Of a stretch of 64,000 nucleotides of DNA, positions 34,365 through 42,481 are shown one piece after another. This stretch comes from Flavobacterium sp. GT3R68 (lineage in GTDB: Bacteria; Bacteroidota; Bacteroidia; Flavobacteriales; Flavobacteriaceae), in NCBI RefSeq assembly GCF_007109225.1, contig NZ_VJZK01000001.1, positions 124,001-188,000 on the forward strand. The letters run 5' to 3'. The notes below the pieces were generated by a model. The model was not told the origin of the DNA. It saw nothing but the letters and a program-made list of their open reading frames with translations, and searched no databases. The translations under genes and the position numbers were made by a program. Every line of letters starts with the position of its first letter. The stretch's first letter is position 1.

Positions 34365-35504
34365 TTAATTTACTTTTTCAAATAAAACTGCCGTATTACA
34401 ACCTCCAAAACCAGATGCTGTTTTTAGAAAGTATCTGATTTCTGTTTCCTGATTTTTCTCTATAATATTTATCGGTTGGGACACGCCGCTTTTTTTATAG
34501 CCTTTGGACGGAATCAACTGATTTTGTGTCGCACAGGCTATGGCAATAACGGTTTCAAGCAATCCGGATGTACCTAATGTGTGTCCGTAATACCCTTTCA
34601 GACTATTCATTGGAACATTCTGTAATCCCAATCTGTTAAAGGCAATCGCTTCCATTTCATCATTGAAGAGCGTAGCGGTGCCATGGGCAGAGATATAATC
34701 AATTTTAGTCGAGTCGATATTGGCTTCCCGGAAAGCACTTTCGATGCTTCGTAACAGGCCTTCACCTGTGCGAGATGGCCCTGAGATATGATTGGCATCA
34801 TTAATAGCGCCATCGCCAATGACTTTTATGGCGCCACTTTTTACCGCTTTCGTATCCGAGGTCATATACACTGCAGCGGTCGCTTCTCCAAGAGTCACGC
34901 CGTTCCGGTCCTTGTCGTAAGGTTTACATGGCAATTCGCTCATTGCCTGAAAGGAATTAAATCCGGACAGAACAAATGCGGATAATTCGTCACCCGCAAC
35001 AATAAAGGCATCATCATAGGCTCCTGATTGTATCATCCGCTTGGCAACTGCAATGGCCAATATACCCGAAACACAGGCATTCGAAACCACAATGGGTTGC
35101 GTAGTAAATCCAAAAAATAAACTTACTTTTTTGGCTAAAGCCGATAAATGAGCCGCTTCAATGGGATTTTTTTGATTTTCCAGTGCACTGATATTTCCTT
35201 TTGTCGTGGACAAAATAAAAGCCGTTCTTGGAGTAATCTTATGTTTTGCTACCAATGGCGATAAGGCCAACAGCAGCATTTTTTCTAATTTAGTAAAATC
35301 CGATTTAGTGGAAATTTTAGCAAAAGCAGCTTTCAATGCTACGGAATTGACAATAGCCGAATAAAATGATTGGTTCAGCATGCGGGAGTTTTTATGCAGC
35401 TGAATTCCGGAACGCCCTTTGGAAAGTGCCTCCATATTCGAAACCACATCAAACCCTAAGGGTGTGATACAATTACTGTCGGTGATAAAAACTTCCTTTT
35501 GCAT
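34365..35504 (-). CDS. Beta-ketoacyl-ACP synthase (KAS I/II type)
   Basis: A 379-residue ketosynthase with Cys144 in [10 protein letters not shown], His in [12 protein letters not shown] and His in [10 protein letters not shown], so all catalytic residues are present. It is somewhat shorter than FabF at its N-terminus. A role in initiating or extending the aryl polyene is expected from context. It sits 6 bp from the thioesterase gene and 2 bp from the KS half-like gene, in the core of the pigment operon. Confidence 0.88.
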   Translation of the reverse strand: MQKEVFITDSNCITPLGFDVVSNMEALSKGRSGIQLHKNSRMLNQSFYSAIVNSVALKAAFAKISTKSDFTKLEKMLLLALSPLVAKHKITPRTAFILSTTKGNISALENQKNPIEAAHLSALAKKVSLFFGFTTQPIVVSNACVSGILAIAVAKRMIQSGAYDDAFIVAGDELSAFVLSGFNSFQAMSELPCKPYDKDRNGVTLGEATAAVYMTSDTKAVKSGAIKVIGDGAINDANHISGPSRTGEGLLRSIESAFREANIDSTKIDYISAHGTATLFNDEMEAIAFNRLGLQNVPMNSLKGYYGHTLGTSGLLETVIAIACATQNQLIPSKGYKKSGVSQPINIIEKNQETEIRYFLKTASGFGGCNTAVLFEKVN

Positions 35505-35510
35505 TCCCTT

Positions 35511-35960
35511 TTATTTTAGCAAGCCTACTTTTCGTTTCCAATCCTCAAAAAAAGGAGGCAAATTCAATATTAAATCGCCTTTGGCATCGACAAAAACCTG
35601 AACAGTTTCGCCGGTACAGGCTATTTCGTTTTTAGCATCAAAAATTTTATACCTGAAAATCATTTTAGCTGCCGGACTATCCACGATGGTCGTTTCTATA
35701 CGGGCAACATCACCGTATCGCAGCGATAATTTATGCTCACAGGACGATTTTACAATCGGTGTGGTGTACCCATGATGGTTGACATCCAGATAAGAAAGTC
35801 CATGTTCCCGTCCAAAGGCTTCCCGCCCATCTTCGAAATAAGTGATATAATAGCCATGCCAGACGATGCCGAGCGGATCGGTTTCATTAAAACGCACCCG
35901 TATTTCATGGGTTACTGATAATTGCGTGGCTTCGTTATACTGCTCTTTTCTTTTTATCAT
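35511..35960 (-). CDS. Hotdog-fold acyl thioesterase (YbgC/4HBT-like)
   Basis: A 149-residue thioesterase. The N-terminal motif VRFNETDPLGIVWHGYYITY carries the active-site Asp of the 4-hydroxybenzoyl-CoA thioesterase group (the xTDxxGxVxHxxY signature). It could release the finished chain from the carrier or clear stalled intermediates. The gene overlaps the ABC permease gene by 26 bp and is 6 bp from the KS gene, so it belongs to the same operon. Confidence 0.87.
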   Translation of the reverse strand: MIKRKEQYNEATQLSVTHEIRVRFNETDPLGIVWHGYYITYFEDGREAFGREHGLSYLDVNHHGYTTPIVKSSCEHKLSLRYGDVARIETTIVDSPAAKMIFRYKIFDAKNEIACTGETVQVFVDAKGDLILNLPPFFEDWKRKVGLLK

Positions 35961-37221
35961 AAATTATGGCAATGCTGATTGTAATTATAAAGAACAAAAG
36001 TAATAAATTTATCTCTGGAAGGATATCGAGGAAAGTTCCGTTTCGCAAAAGGACATCATAAAAGGCACTCAGACCCCAATTCATAGGAGAAATCTGCGAA
36101 ACATACTGCATGATTTTTGGCATTGCAAAAACGGGGACCCAGACACCTCCAACGGCTGCTAAGATAACCACGGCTGTCGAACCAAAAGGAGCGGCTTGTT
36201 CCTGTGTTTTGGCTATAGTTCCGATAAGGATTCCAAAACCTATTGCGGCCAATCCCGAAAAGAGAGCCACAACGCTCATCAACAACAATTTTCCATCCAC
36301 ATCTAAAACGGGCAGGCTTAAATGCGGAAATATATAAACTCCCACGGCGACCATCAGGAAAAACTGAATTATACAGATGATTAAATAGGTGAACGTTTTT
36401 GCGGCAATTATCAGCGCAGGCGAAACCGGATTCGTAATCAGACGGATCATCGTGCCTTGTTGTTTTTCTTTTACAATATTGATGGAAAGCGGCACCACGA
36501 TGAAAAATATGGCAAATAATGCCCATGCCGGGACATTATGCTGAACCGAATTAGGGACGATTTCCTTATTATCTACCGTTGGAACAATTTCCTTGAAAGT
36601 GATAAAGTCTTCCTGTTCGAAAACCGGTTGGTCATCCTCACCCATCTGATCCTGAAAAGTCGCATAAATCGATTGGGTTTCAATCTGCGAAATCATTTTG
36701 TCAATGGAACTTTTCACCCCATTTTTGAAAGTAATTTGCGTGGCCGGATCGAAGTATAGCTTTACTTCTTTGGGACCAATTATTACTTTTTCTTTGGGAA
36801 TACTTGTCAAATCGGCCAAGCCAAAACCGCTCATTATTTTATCGACGTTCTGGTTGACCTTTAACTGCAGATCGCTGCTTATTTTAGCCGGAATGATAAT
36901 CGCCAATTGGAATTCGCCTTTGAAAACGGCCTCTTTAGCTGTTTCTTCGGTAATATCTTTGCCCGCAATTTTAGTCACGACACTAAAAGAGCCGCTTTGG
37001 ATTAAGTTCTGCTTTACATTTTTAGAGATTTCCCCGTTATCATTATCAACAAACAAAACCGGAATTTTGCTCTCAGAAATCAGCTTGAAGGTATTATCCT
37101 GAATCAGTGTAATGGTAATGATTAAAATCAGTGGCATAATGAACAGAATAATCAATCCGCCAAAGTCCCTTTTCAGCAAAAGCATTTCTTTGTATACCGA
37201 CATGAAAAATTTATACATCAT
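35935..37221 (-). CDS. ABC-2 type transporter permease
   Basis: A 428-residue membrane protein. One N-terminal helix (GGLIILFIMPLILIITITLI) and a large extracytoplasmic domain of about 200 residues are followed by five C-terminal helices (for example WALFAIFFIVVPLSINIV and FGILIGTIAKTQEQAAPFGS), the layout of ABC-2/DrrB-like exporters. With the ATPase next door it would export a pigment precursor or a lipid. It overlaps the ATPase gene by 11 bp and the thioesterase gene by 26 bp. Confidence 0.9.
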   Translation of the reverse strand: MMYKFFMSVYKEMLLLKRDFGGLIILFIMPLILIITITLIQDNTFKLISESKIPVLFVDNDNGEISKNVKQNLIQSGSFSVVTKIAGKDITEETAKEAVFKGEFQLAIIIPAKISSDLQLKVNQNVDKIMSGFGLADLTSIPKEKVIIGPKEVKLYFDPATQITFKNGVKSSIDKMISQIETQSIYATFQDQMGEDDQPVFEQEDFITFKEIVPTVDNKEIVPNSVQHNVPAWALFAIFFIVVPLSINIVKEKQQGTMIRLITNPVSPALIIAAKTFTYLIICIIQFFLMVAVGVYIFPHLSLPVLDVDGKLLLMSVVALFSGLAAIGFGILIGTIAKTQEQAAPFGSTAVVILAAVGGVWVPVFAMPKIMQYVSQISPMNWGLSAFYDVLLRNGTFLDILPEINLLLLFFIITISIAIIYDKKKRAV

Positions 37222-37966
37222 CCCTAAGTTCTTTACCGGTTAATGAAATAAATACCTCTTCCAAATTACTGGCCATTGGCGTGGCTGAAATCAAACCTTG
37301 CGGTGTGCCTTCAGCATGGATTTTCCCGCCATCGATGATTGCAATTTTGGTACAAAAATCTTCTGCTTCGGTCAAATGATGCGACGTGTAAATTATAGTC
37401 GTTCCACTTTCATTTAGTGCTTTCAAATATTCTATGATGACGTTTTTTGACTGAACATCAACCCCTACTGTGGGTTCATCCAGAAACAATATAATCGGTT
37501 GGTGCAATATTCCTGCAATCAGGTTCACGCGACGTTTCATTCCGCCCGAAAAGGTCTCTATTTTTTTATCGGCAAATTTTAAAAGTCCCAAATGATCTAA
37601 AGCTTCGTCTATTTTTGTCCGCAAAGCTTTCCCTCTTAATCCGTACATACTTCCGAAATACAACAGGTTTTCGCGTGCGGTCAAAGTTGGATACAGGGCA
37701 TATTCCTGAGGAACGATGCCGATAATTTTTTTGAGAGTGTTCGCTTTTTTACCGAACGAAAGCCCATCAATTGTAAAATTCCCTGAAGTGGGTTTTATCA
37801 ATCCGCAAAGCATCGAAATCAACGTTGTTTTTCCAGCGCCGTTAGGCCCCAGTAATCCGAAAATTTCTTTCTCCTCTATTACTAAATTCAGGTTGTTGAC
37901 AGAGAAATCGTCTGCCTCCTTATACTTTTTATAAAGTTGGTTGATCTGGATTATGGATTTACTCAT
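37211..37966 (-). CDS. ABC transporter ATP-binding protein
   Basis: A 251-residue ATPase. Walker A is LLGPNGAGKTTL (about residues 36-47), the signature is FSGGMKRRVN, Walker B is ILFLDEPTVGVD and the switch His is in IYTSHHLTEAE. It energises the ABC-2 permease encoded by the next gene, with which it overlaps by 11 bp. In flexirubin clusters this pair stands between the dar genes and the KS genes and is believed to act in export. Confidence 0.94.
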   Translation of the reverse strand: MSKSIIQINQLYKKYKEADDFSVNNLNLVIEEKEIFGLLGPNGAGKTTLISMLCGLIKPTSGNFTIDGLSFGKKANTLKKIIGIVPQEYALYPTLTARENLLYFGSMYGLRGKALRTKIDEALDHLGLLKFADKKIETFSGGMKRRVNLIAGILHQPIILFLDEPTVGVDVQSKNVIIEYLKALNESGTTIIYTSHHLTEAEDFCTKIAIIDGGKIHAEGTPQGLISATPMASNLEEVFISLTGKELRDDV

Positions 37967-37971
37967 TTGGT

Positions 37972-38967
37972 TTAGATTGCTTTTTTTAATTTTTTGAAAA
38001 AGGCTTCCTCTAAATCTGCAATTCTAGTAAGTTCATCTGCCAATGCGTTATAGACATCAGTTTGATTGCTTCTCTTTTTGTACACGCGAGCGACATTGAC
38101 TGCAAAATCACGCCACAAATCACCAATCGAAGTCATCTCTGCGGAAAGATCTTTTAGTTGATCATTTTTTAATATCACTGACGCTTCCTGCAAAAATGCG
38201 GCATAGATAAAACGGAAGCCTGCACCGCCCGTACCTATTTCTTCCTGCATTCGGATCAATTGTGCAAGATAATGATTGGCTTTTTTCACTCCGTGTTTGA
38301 CGGGCCATTTACGGATTTGGCGCGCCACAAACCGGATGCCCCGTACCCCGACAATCGGTACGGGAGCAAGCATGTCGTTACAGGTATTTTTGATTCCTTT
38401 TTTGATGGCAGTTTCCCAATCCAGGTTTTTTGGAATTTCAACAGGGTAATACATTTGGCCTTTAGGGGCAAAAGCACCTTTGGCAAAACGCACTTTATCC
38501 AGTTCGTTTTCGGTCAAACTGGTAACGGTTTCCATTACAGGGTCGCTGATAAGGAAGTTGTTGTCATTTTTTCCGTAGACCACCAAATTATGGGCATTGA
38601 AATGGAAACGGTATTCGTCCGGAAAATAGGTCAAATTATAAACCCCGACCTGTAATCCTGTTGGTATGTTGTTTTTCAGGTTTTCCTCTAAAGCTTTTTG
38701 TGCCTTTTGGTTATCCGAAAATTTAATTCGTTTTACTTTAATCCCCAACCGTTTTGCCATTCGGTTAAAAATTGTCCCAGGCATTGGGCGGTAACTGATT
38801 GCAGGAGCATGATTGACTTTGATGAACGGCAGATAGACAAAGAAAAGTCCGGAGCCGATACCAAAAACCATTGGTTCACTAATATTAATTCCCTGATGCT
38901 TCAAAAGGTTGGAAGCCACGCCATTTTCACAATGCGCCGATTGATGATGAATAAAATTAGTTTTCAT
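37972..38967 (-). CDS. BtrH N-terminal domain-like protein
   Basis: A 331-residue cytosolic protein. The N-terminus MKTNFIHHQSAHCENGVASN and GIGSGLFFVYLP resemble the BtrH_N papain-like fold, with a Cys (in HCENG) in position for catalysis; the C-terminal half (DUF4872-like) is helical. BtrH is the acyltransferase that moves an AHBA/gamma-glutamyl group in butirosin biosynthesis, so an acyl-transfer role on a carrier protein would fit. Its exact step in flexirubin synthesis is unknown. It is separated from its upstream neighbour by 90 bp, the widest gap in the operon. Confidence 0.75.
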   Translation of the reverse strand: MKTNFIHHQSAHCENGVASNLLKHQGINISEPMVFGIGSGLFFVYLPFIKVNHAPAISYRPMPGTIFNRMAKRLGIKVKRIKFSDNQKAQKALEENLKNNIPTGLQVGVYNLTYFPDEYRFHFNAHNLVVYGKNDNNFLISDPVMETVTSLTENELDKVRFAKGAFAPKGQMYYPVEIPKNLDWETAIKKGIKNTCNDMLAPVPIVGVRGIRFVARQIRKWPVKHGVKKANHYLAQLIRMQEEIGTGGAGFRFIYAAFLQEASVILKNDQLKDLSAEMTSIGDLWRDFAVNVARVYKKRSNQTDVYNALADELTRIADLEEAFFKKLKKAI

Positions 38968-39057
38968 ATGTATTTTATATTTTAAATATGGAATATGTTA
39001 TACGCCATGTGGTACCTTTTCCTTGATTATTGAATTTGGTTTAACCTGGCTATTTCA

Positions 39058-39462
39058 TTATTCTCCTTTAAAATTCTTTAGTTCTGCAGTCGTAATTTGG
39101 AAGGCTTCGGCATATTTCTTTAAAACACCCTCATTTAATGTCTTGAATACGGAAGGTTTTCCGTGTCTTTTTACACGCCATTTCCACATGCCCACATAAC
39201 TCGATAAAATATTCCAGTCCATTTTATGCAATTCCATAAAGTAGACAATCGGGCTTGCCAATCCCTGTTTAACTTCGTTTTTAGCCTGTTCGATCCGCTC
39301 GATTATGTCTTGGATAGAGTTATTCAAAGCAATCGTTTTGGGTTCCCAACCGGTACTCAAAGCGGTTGTATATTCGCCGTTTTCATCGGTTGCATAACAC
39401 AATTCTTTCATGTCACTTTTTGAGAGATTGCCTTTGTCCTGAGGTACTTCTTCTTTCTTCAT
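39058..39462 (-). CDS. Flexirubin-cluster protein of unknown function
   Basis: A 134-residue cytosolic protein without a signal or membrane helix. An internal helical stretch (NSIQDIIERIEQAKNEVKQG) is followed by FMELHKMDWNILSSYVGMWKWRVKRH, rich in Trp and basic residues, suggesting a nucleic-acid or protein-binding helical domain. No family was recognised. It overlaps the dehydratase gene by 1 bp, and proteins of this type seem to be regular members of Bacteroidota flexirubin clusters, as far as I recall. Confidence 0.6.
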   Translation of the reverse strand: MKKEEVPQDKGNLSKSDMKELCYATDENGEYTTALSTGWEPKTIALNNSIQDIIERIEQAKNEVKQGLASPIVYFMELHKMDWNILSSYVGMWKWRVKRHGKPSVFKTLNEGVLKKYAEAFQITTAELKNFKGE

Positions 39463-39923
39463 TATTTCGTTTCCTGAATAAATAAGTTAATTTCGGCTTC
39501 AAAAAGCACTGCCTCATTATCAAAGATCATACACACCATAGTACAGATACTGTAATCATCGCTGTCAAAGCGGGAATCCAGCGTTGCCGTCGTTTTGATT
39601 ACTTGTCCTACTTTGGGCAACTGGTGTATTTTTAACTTTTTGATTCCGCTAATGAAACCAATCAGGTTGACATTCTCTTTTTCCTGATTATTTTCGTCCG
39701 TATAATATGATTTTCCCACAATTGCCGAACAGGTCTGCGCGGCGTTTTCGATTAGGCCTACTTCGGCAAAAACATTGTTTTCAACAAAAAGTGTGCTTTC
39801 CTTAATCTCAAAAATTGTTTTTACAACCCGCTCATTGAGCTCCACGATCACATCCACCAACAACATCGGAGCGCGATGCGGCAGGTAGTTTTGAATCGCT
39901 ATGGTATTTTCGTACTGTTCCAT
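39462..39923 (-). CDS. Hotdog-fold 3-hydroxyacyl-ACP dehydratase-like protein
   Basis: A 153-residue hotdog protein. NYLPHRAPMLLVDVIVELNE carries the His motif typical of aryl polyene dehydratases (LPHRxPMLLxD), and EVGLIENAAQTCSAIVG gives the acidic residue and Gln of the FabZ-type second motif. It should dehydrate 3-hydroxyacyl-ACP to enoyl-ACP during polyene extension. It lies 2 bp from the next hotdog gene, which is a clear relative, so the pair may act as a heterodimer as reported for aryl polyene enzymes. Confidence 0.83.
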   Translation of the reverse strand: MEQYENTIAIQNYLPHRAPMLLVDVIVELNERVVKTIFEIKESTLFVENNVFAEVGLIENAAQTCSAIVGKSYYTDENNQEKENVNLIGFISGIKKLKIHQLPKVGQVIKTTATLDSRFDSDDYSICTMVCMIFDNEAVLFEAEINLFIQETK

Positions 39924-39925
39924 AT

Positions 39926-40363
39926 TTAGCTGGCCAAAACTGTTTTCATTTGACCGCGGGCAATTTCAACATCATTTACTTTTGACGAAATATCCACCAA
40001 AGTCACCCCCATAAACTCATGCAGAATGTTTACTGTAGTTTCTATTTGGTCTCCCAACTTCGGTAATTGAAGAATTTCAATTGTTTTTATCGAACCAATA
40101 TACCCCGTGGGTGCCGGTTCCTGTTTCAGATAATACTGATAACCGGTATACAATGCGACTGATTGTGCCATATGTTCTATCAGTCCTGCTTCCTGAAAAA
40201 TAGCTTCCTTCGTAAAAATACTGTCTTCTGAAACAGTCAGGCCGGCCGTTATCTCCTCTTCTGAAAACATCAAAAGCTTATCAACCATTACAAACGGGAA
40301 TTTTTGCGGAATTAACTGTTCCACAAATGTTTTATCGAGTATTGGCATTGTTTTATATTCCAT
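39926..40363 (-). CDS. Hotdog-fold dehydratase-like protein, partner of the preceding gene
   Basis: A 145-residue hotdog protein. LIPQKFPFVMVDKLLMF is in the place of the PHRxPMLLxD motif but has Lys-Phe instead of His-Arg, so the catalytic His is missing. QEAGLIEHMAQSVALYTG supplies the acidic and Gln residues. The pair with 39462-39923 thus looks like one active and one altered subunit. It begins immediately after the darB stop; a second ATG at 40348 (MPILDKTF) is an alternative start. Confidence 0.78.
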   Translation of the reverse strand: MEYKTMPILDKTFVEQLIPQKFPFVMVDKLLMFSEEEITAGLTVSEDSIFTKEAIFQEAGLIEHMAQSVALYTGYQYYLKQEPAPTGYIGSIKTIEILQLPKLGDQIETTVNILHEFMGVTLVDISSKVNDVEIARGQMKTVLAS

Positions 40364-41497
40364 TTAGCATACTGTTAAATAAGCATGGGCATACGAAAAA
40401 CGCCCGCTTTCCGGCACTATCAATAAGATCTTTTCGCCTTTTTTCAATTTTCCTGAATTCATCAGTTCCTCTACCATAAGATAAATGGATGCAGATCCTA
40501 CATTACCCACTCTACTCAGATTCATAAACCATTTTTCTTTCGGGAATGTCATGCCTCTTTGGATCATTGCCTCATAAAATGGGGCTACAAAATAATTGGA
40601 GGATACGTGTGGCAGGAAATGATCCACTTCTGAAGGATCAACCTGATGTTTTTCCAACGATATTCTTATGCAGTCGGAACCTTTATCAAGAATATGTTTG
40701 TCCAGTGTTTTAACGTCTTGTTTTAACGAAAATACAGATTGTTTTGCCCATTCATTGGGGGCAAAATCACTCCATGGCTTCAGTTCCCCGTTTTCCATTT
40801 TATCGCCTCCGGCATACATGCAGGATTCTAATTCATGGGCATAGGAATACGCTTCCATCCATTCAATCCGCAACGAAATTTCGCCTGAAGGTTTGTTTTC
40901 CAATAATAATGAGCCGGCGCCATCGGACAACATCCATCTCAGGAAATCTTTTTTAAATGCGATGACCGGTTGTTCTTCCAGCGTTTTAAGATTCTCCACT
41001 TCATTTTCGAATTTATCGGCCAGCATCCAGGTAGAGACTCTTTCGGAACCGGTACAGATCGCATTGGCGGTACTTCCGGATTTCACCGAGAGAAAACCAA
41101 ATTTCAGGGCATTCATTCCCGCACAGCATACTCCGGAAGAAGAATTTAGTTCGACAGAATGATTTTTCATCAATCCGTGAACCATAGCGGCATGTGATGG
41201 CAATAGATTATCCGGTGTTGATGTGCCGCACGATAACAATTCGGTATCTTTTCGAGAGAAACTCTCATCGAAAAGCGCTTCAATGGCATTATTCGTTAAA
41301 TCGGCATTGGTATGAGTTGGCTTCCCGTCTTTATTCAAAGCATAATAACGGGTCTTTATGCCGTTATTTCTTAAAATAAGTCGTCTTGCCTTGGAAGCCA
41401 CTTCATTTATCTTCCCTAAATAATCTTCCATTTCCTCATTGGAAACAGGTTCATTGGGAAGGTATTTTGCGGCTTTTGTTATATAAACTTCAAACAT
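40364..41497 (-). CDS. darB: Dialkylresorcinol ketosynthase DarB (KAS III type)
   Basis: A KAS III-like enzyme of about 377 residues. The nucleophile is the second Cys of SSSGVCCAGMNALKFG, and the His follows in FLPHVSSNYF. DarB condenses and cyclises two acyl thioesters to a cyclohexanedione, the first step to the dialkylresorcinol half of flexirubin. Its pairing with the darA-type gene upstream (41519-42421) supports the name. The start is taken at the second ATG (MFEVYITKAAKYLPNEP); an ATG at 41506 adds three residues. Confidence 0.9.
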   Translation of the reverse strand: MFEVYITKAAKYLPNEPVSNEEMEDYLGKINEVASKARRLILRNNGIKTRYYALNKDGKPTHTNADLTNNAIEALFDESFSRKDTELLSCGTSTPDNLLPSHAAMVHGLMKNHSVELNSSSGVCCAGMNALKFGFLSVKSGSTANAICTGSERVSTWMLADKFENEVENLKTLEEQPVIAFKKDFLRWMLSDGAGSLLLENKPSGEISLRIEWMEAYSYAHELESCMYAGGDKMENGELKPWSDFAPNEWAKQSVFSLKQDVKTLDKHILDKGSDCIRISLEKHQVDPSEVDHFLPHVSSNYFVAPFYEAMIQRGMTFPKEKWFMNLSRVGNVGSASIYLMVEELMNSGKLKKGEKILLIVPESGRFSYAHAYLTVC

Positions 41498-41518
41498 GTT
41501 TTTCATAATAATAAAGCG

Positions 41519-42421
41519 TTACACGCTTTGATAGTAAGCAATAGCTCTTTTTCTCTTCTCAGATGTAAAAGGATAGGTTATTATATGCAAGATATAGACT
41601 ATTGGTGAGATTACCCAAATAGCCAACAACAAATAAACATTAAAAGCTTTAAGCCATTTTGCACGGGACTCTTTTTTAGAAATAATAAGACTGGCCCATT
41701 TATTGAAAACCATATTTCCTTTTTTATCCGTTTTAATAAGATACTCGCTGACATTCACAGCTCCCTTTCTGACTAATTCAGACTGCAAATCCGAGTAGTC
41801 ATTCTTTTTGAGGTATCCCAAAATAATCTCTCCAAATCGCGATGCTTCTTGAATGTCTTTCTCAGAAACGCCCGGTTTTGGAAAAATTCCCAAATATTTT
41901 CTTTTTACTCCGGTAAACATCCAATCTACTATCGTAATCACACTGATTAAATTGGGAGCCCTGTCTACTAAAACGATATTTCCAACTAAGTTCCCTTTTA
42001 CATCTCTGAGCAGTTGTTTCACTTTTTCCTGGGCCATAATCCACATGTTTCTGCAACCGATAACGGTAATTACAGGCACATTTTCCATCAATTGCTTTGC
42101 GAATTCGCTTTTCAAAAAGGAATTGGCAGGAATAGACGGGGACAAATACCAAACCTGGTAAGCGAAAATAATCAAATCATATTTTTTTGACAAGACCTCA
42201 TCTGAAGGGGCAATAATTTTCGTGGGAATTTGTAAAAACGACTCCGGAAATGCATCAAAAAAAACTTCCTTTTTCCATGGAAACGGGAAGGGTTTTTCCA
42301 ACGCAATATCACAAAAAGTTAGGGTAACATCAGAGTCATCAAGGATTGGGTTAGCAATGTTTTTTGCAATTTCTTCTAACTGACCTGATTGGGTGTAATA
42401 TAGTACTAGAACGTTTTTCAT
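41519..42421 (-). CDS. darA: DarA-like flavodoxin-fold protein of dialkylresorcinol synthesis
   Basis: A 300-residue protein with a flavodoxin-like N-terminal fold: NVLVLYYTQSGQLEEIAKNI is the FMN phosphate-binding loop, and FAYQVWYLSPSIPAN the second loop. A hydrophobic C-terminal helix (YLLLAIWVISPIVYILHIIT) suggests membrane attachment. Proteins of this form next to darB are annotated as dialkylresorcinol condensing enzyme DarA; a flavin-dependent oxidation of the cyclohexanedione to the resorcinol would fit the fold, which is inference. A -7 promoter motif lies 20 bp upstream, so darA and later genes may also be transcribed independently. Confidence 0.82.
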   Translation of the reverse strand: MKNVLVLYYTQSGQLEEIAKNIANPILDDSDVTLTFCDIALEKPFPFPWKKEVFFDAFPESFLQIPTKIIAPSDEVLSKKYDLIIFAYQVWYLSPSIPANSFLKSEFAKQLMENVPVITVIGCRNMWIMAQEKVKQLLRDVKGNLVGNIVLVDRAPNLISVITIVDWMFTGVKRKYLGIFPKPGVSEKDIQEASRFGEIILGYLKKNDYSDLQSELVRKGAVNVSEYLIKTDKKGNMVFNKWASLIISKKESRAKWLKAFNVYLLLAIWVISPIVYILHIITYPFTSEKRKRAIAYYQSV

Positions 42422-42440
42422 TTAATGTTTGATTCGATCA

Positions 42441-42448
42441 CAAAGATA
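42441..42448 (-). promoter_or_regulatory. Putative internal promoter upstream of darA
   Basis: On the minus strand TATCTTTG, an exact TAnnTTTG, lies 20 bp before the darA ATG in a 60-bp gap. No TTG was found at the -33 position. It could let the darA-darB and downstream genes be expressed apart from the first part of the operon. Confidence 0.4.
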
Positions 42449-42481
42449 AAGTAACGTAGATTTTGAACATATTTTTTTTAG

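Noticed and set aside
37972-38967. Calling the BtrH-like protein DarA
   Set aside because: The flavodoxin-like protein directly upstream of darB (41519-42421) fits the DarA description better; the BtrH-like protein is left unnamed.
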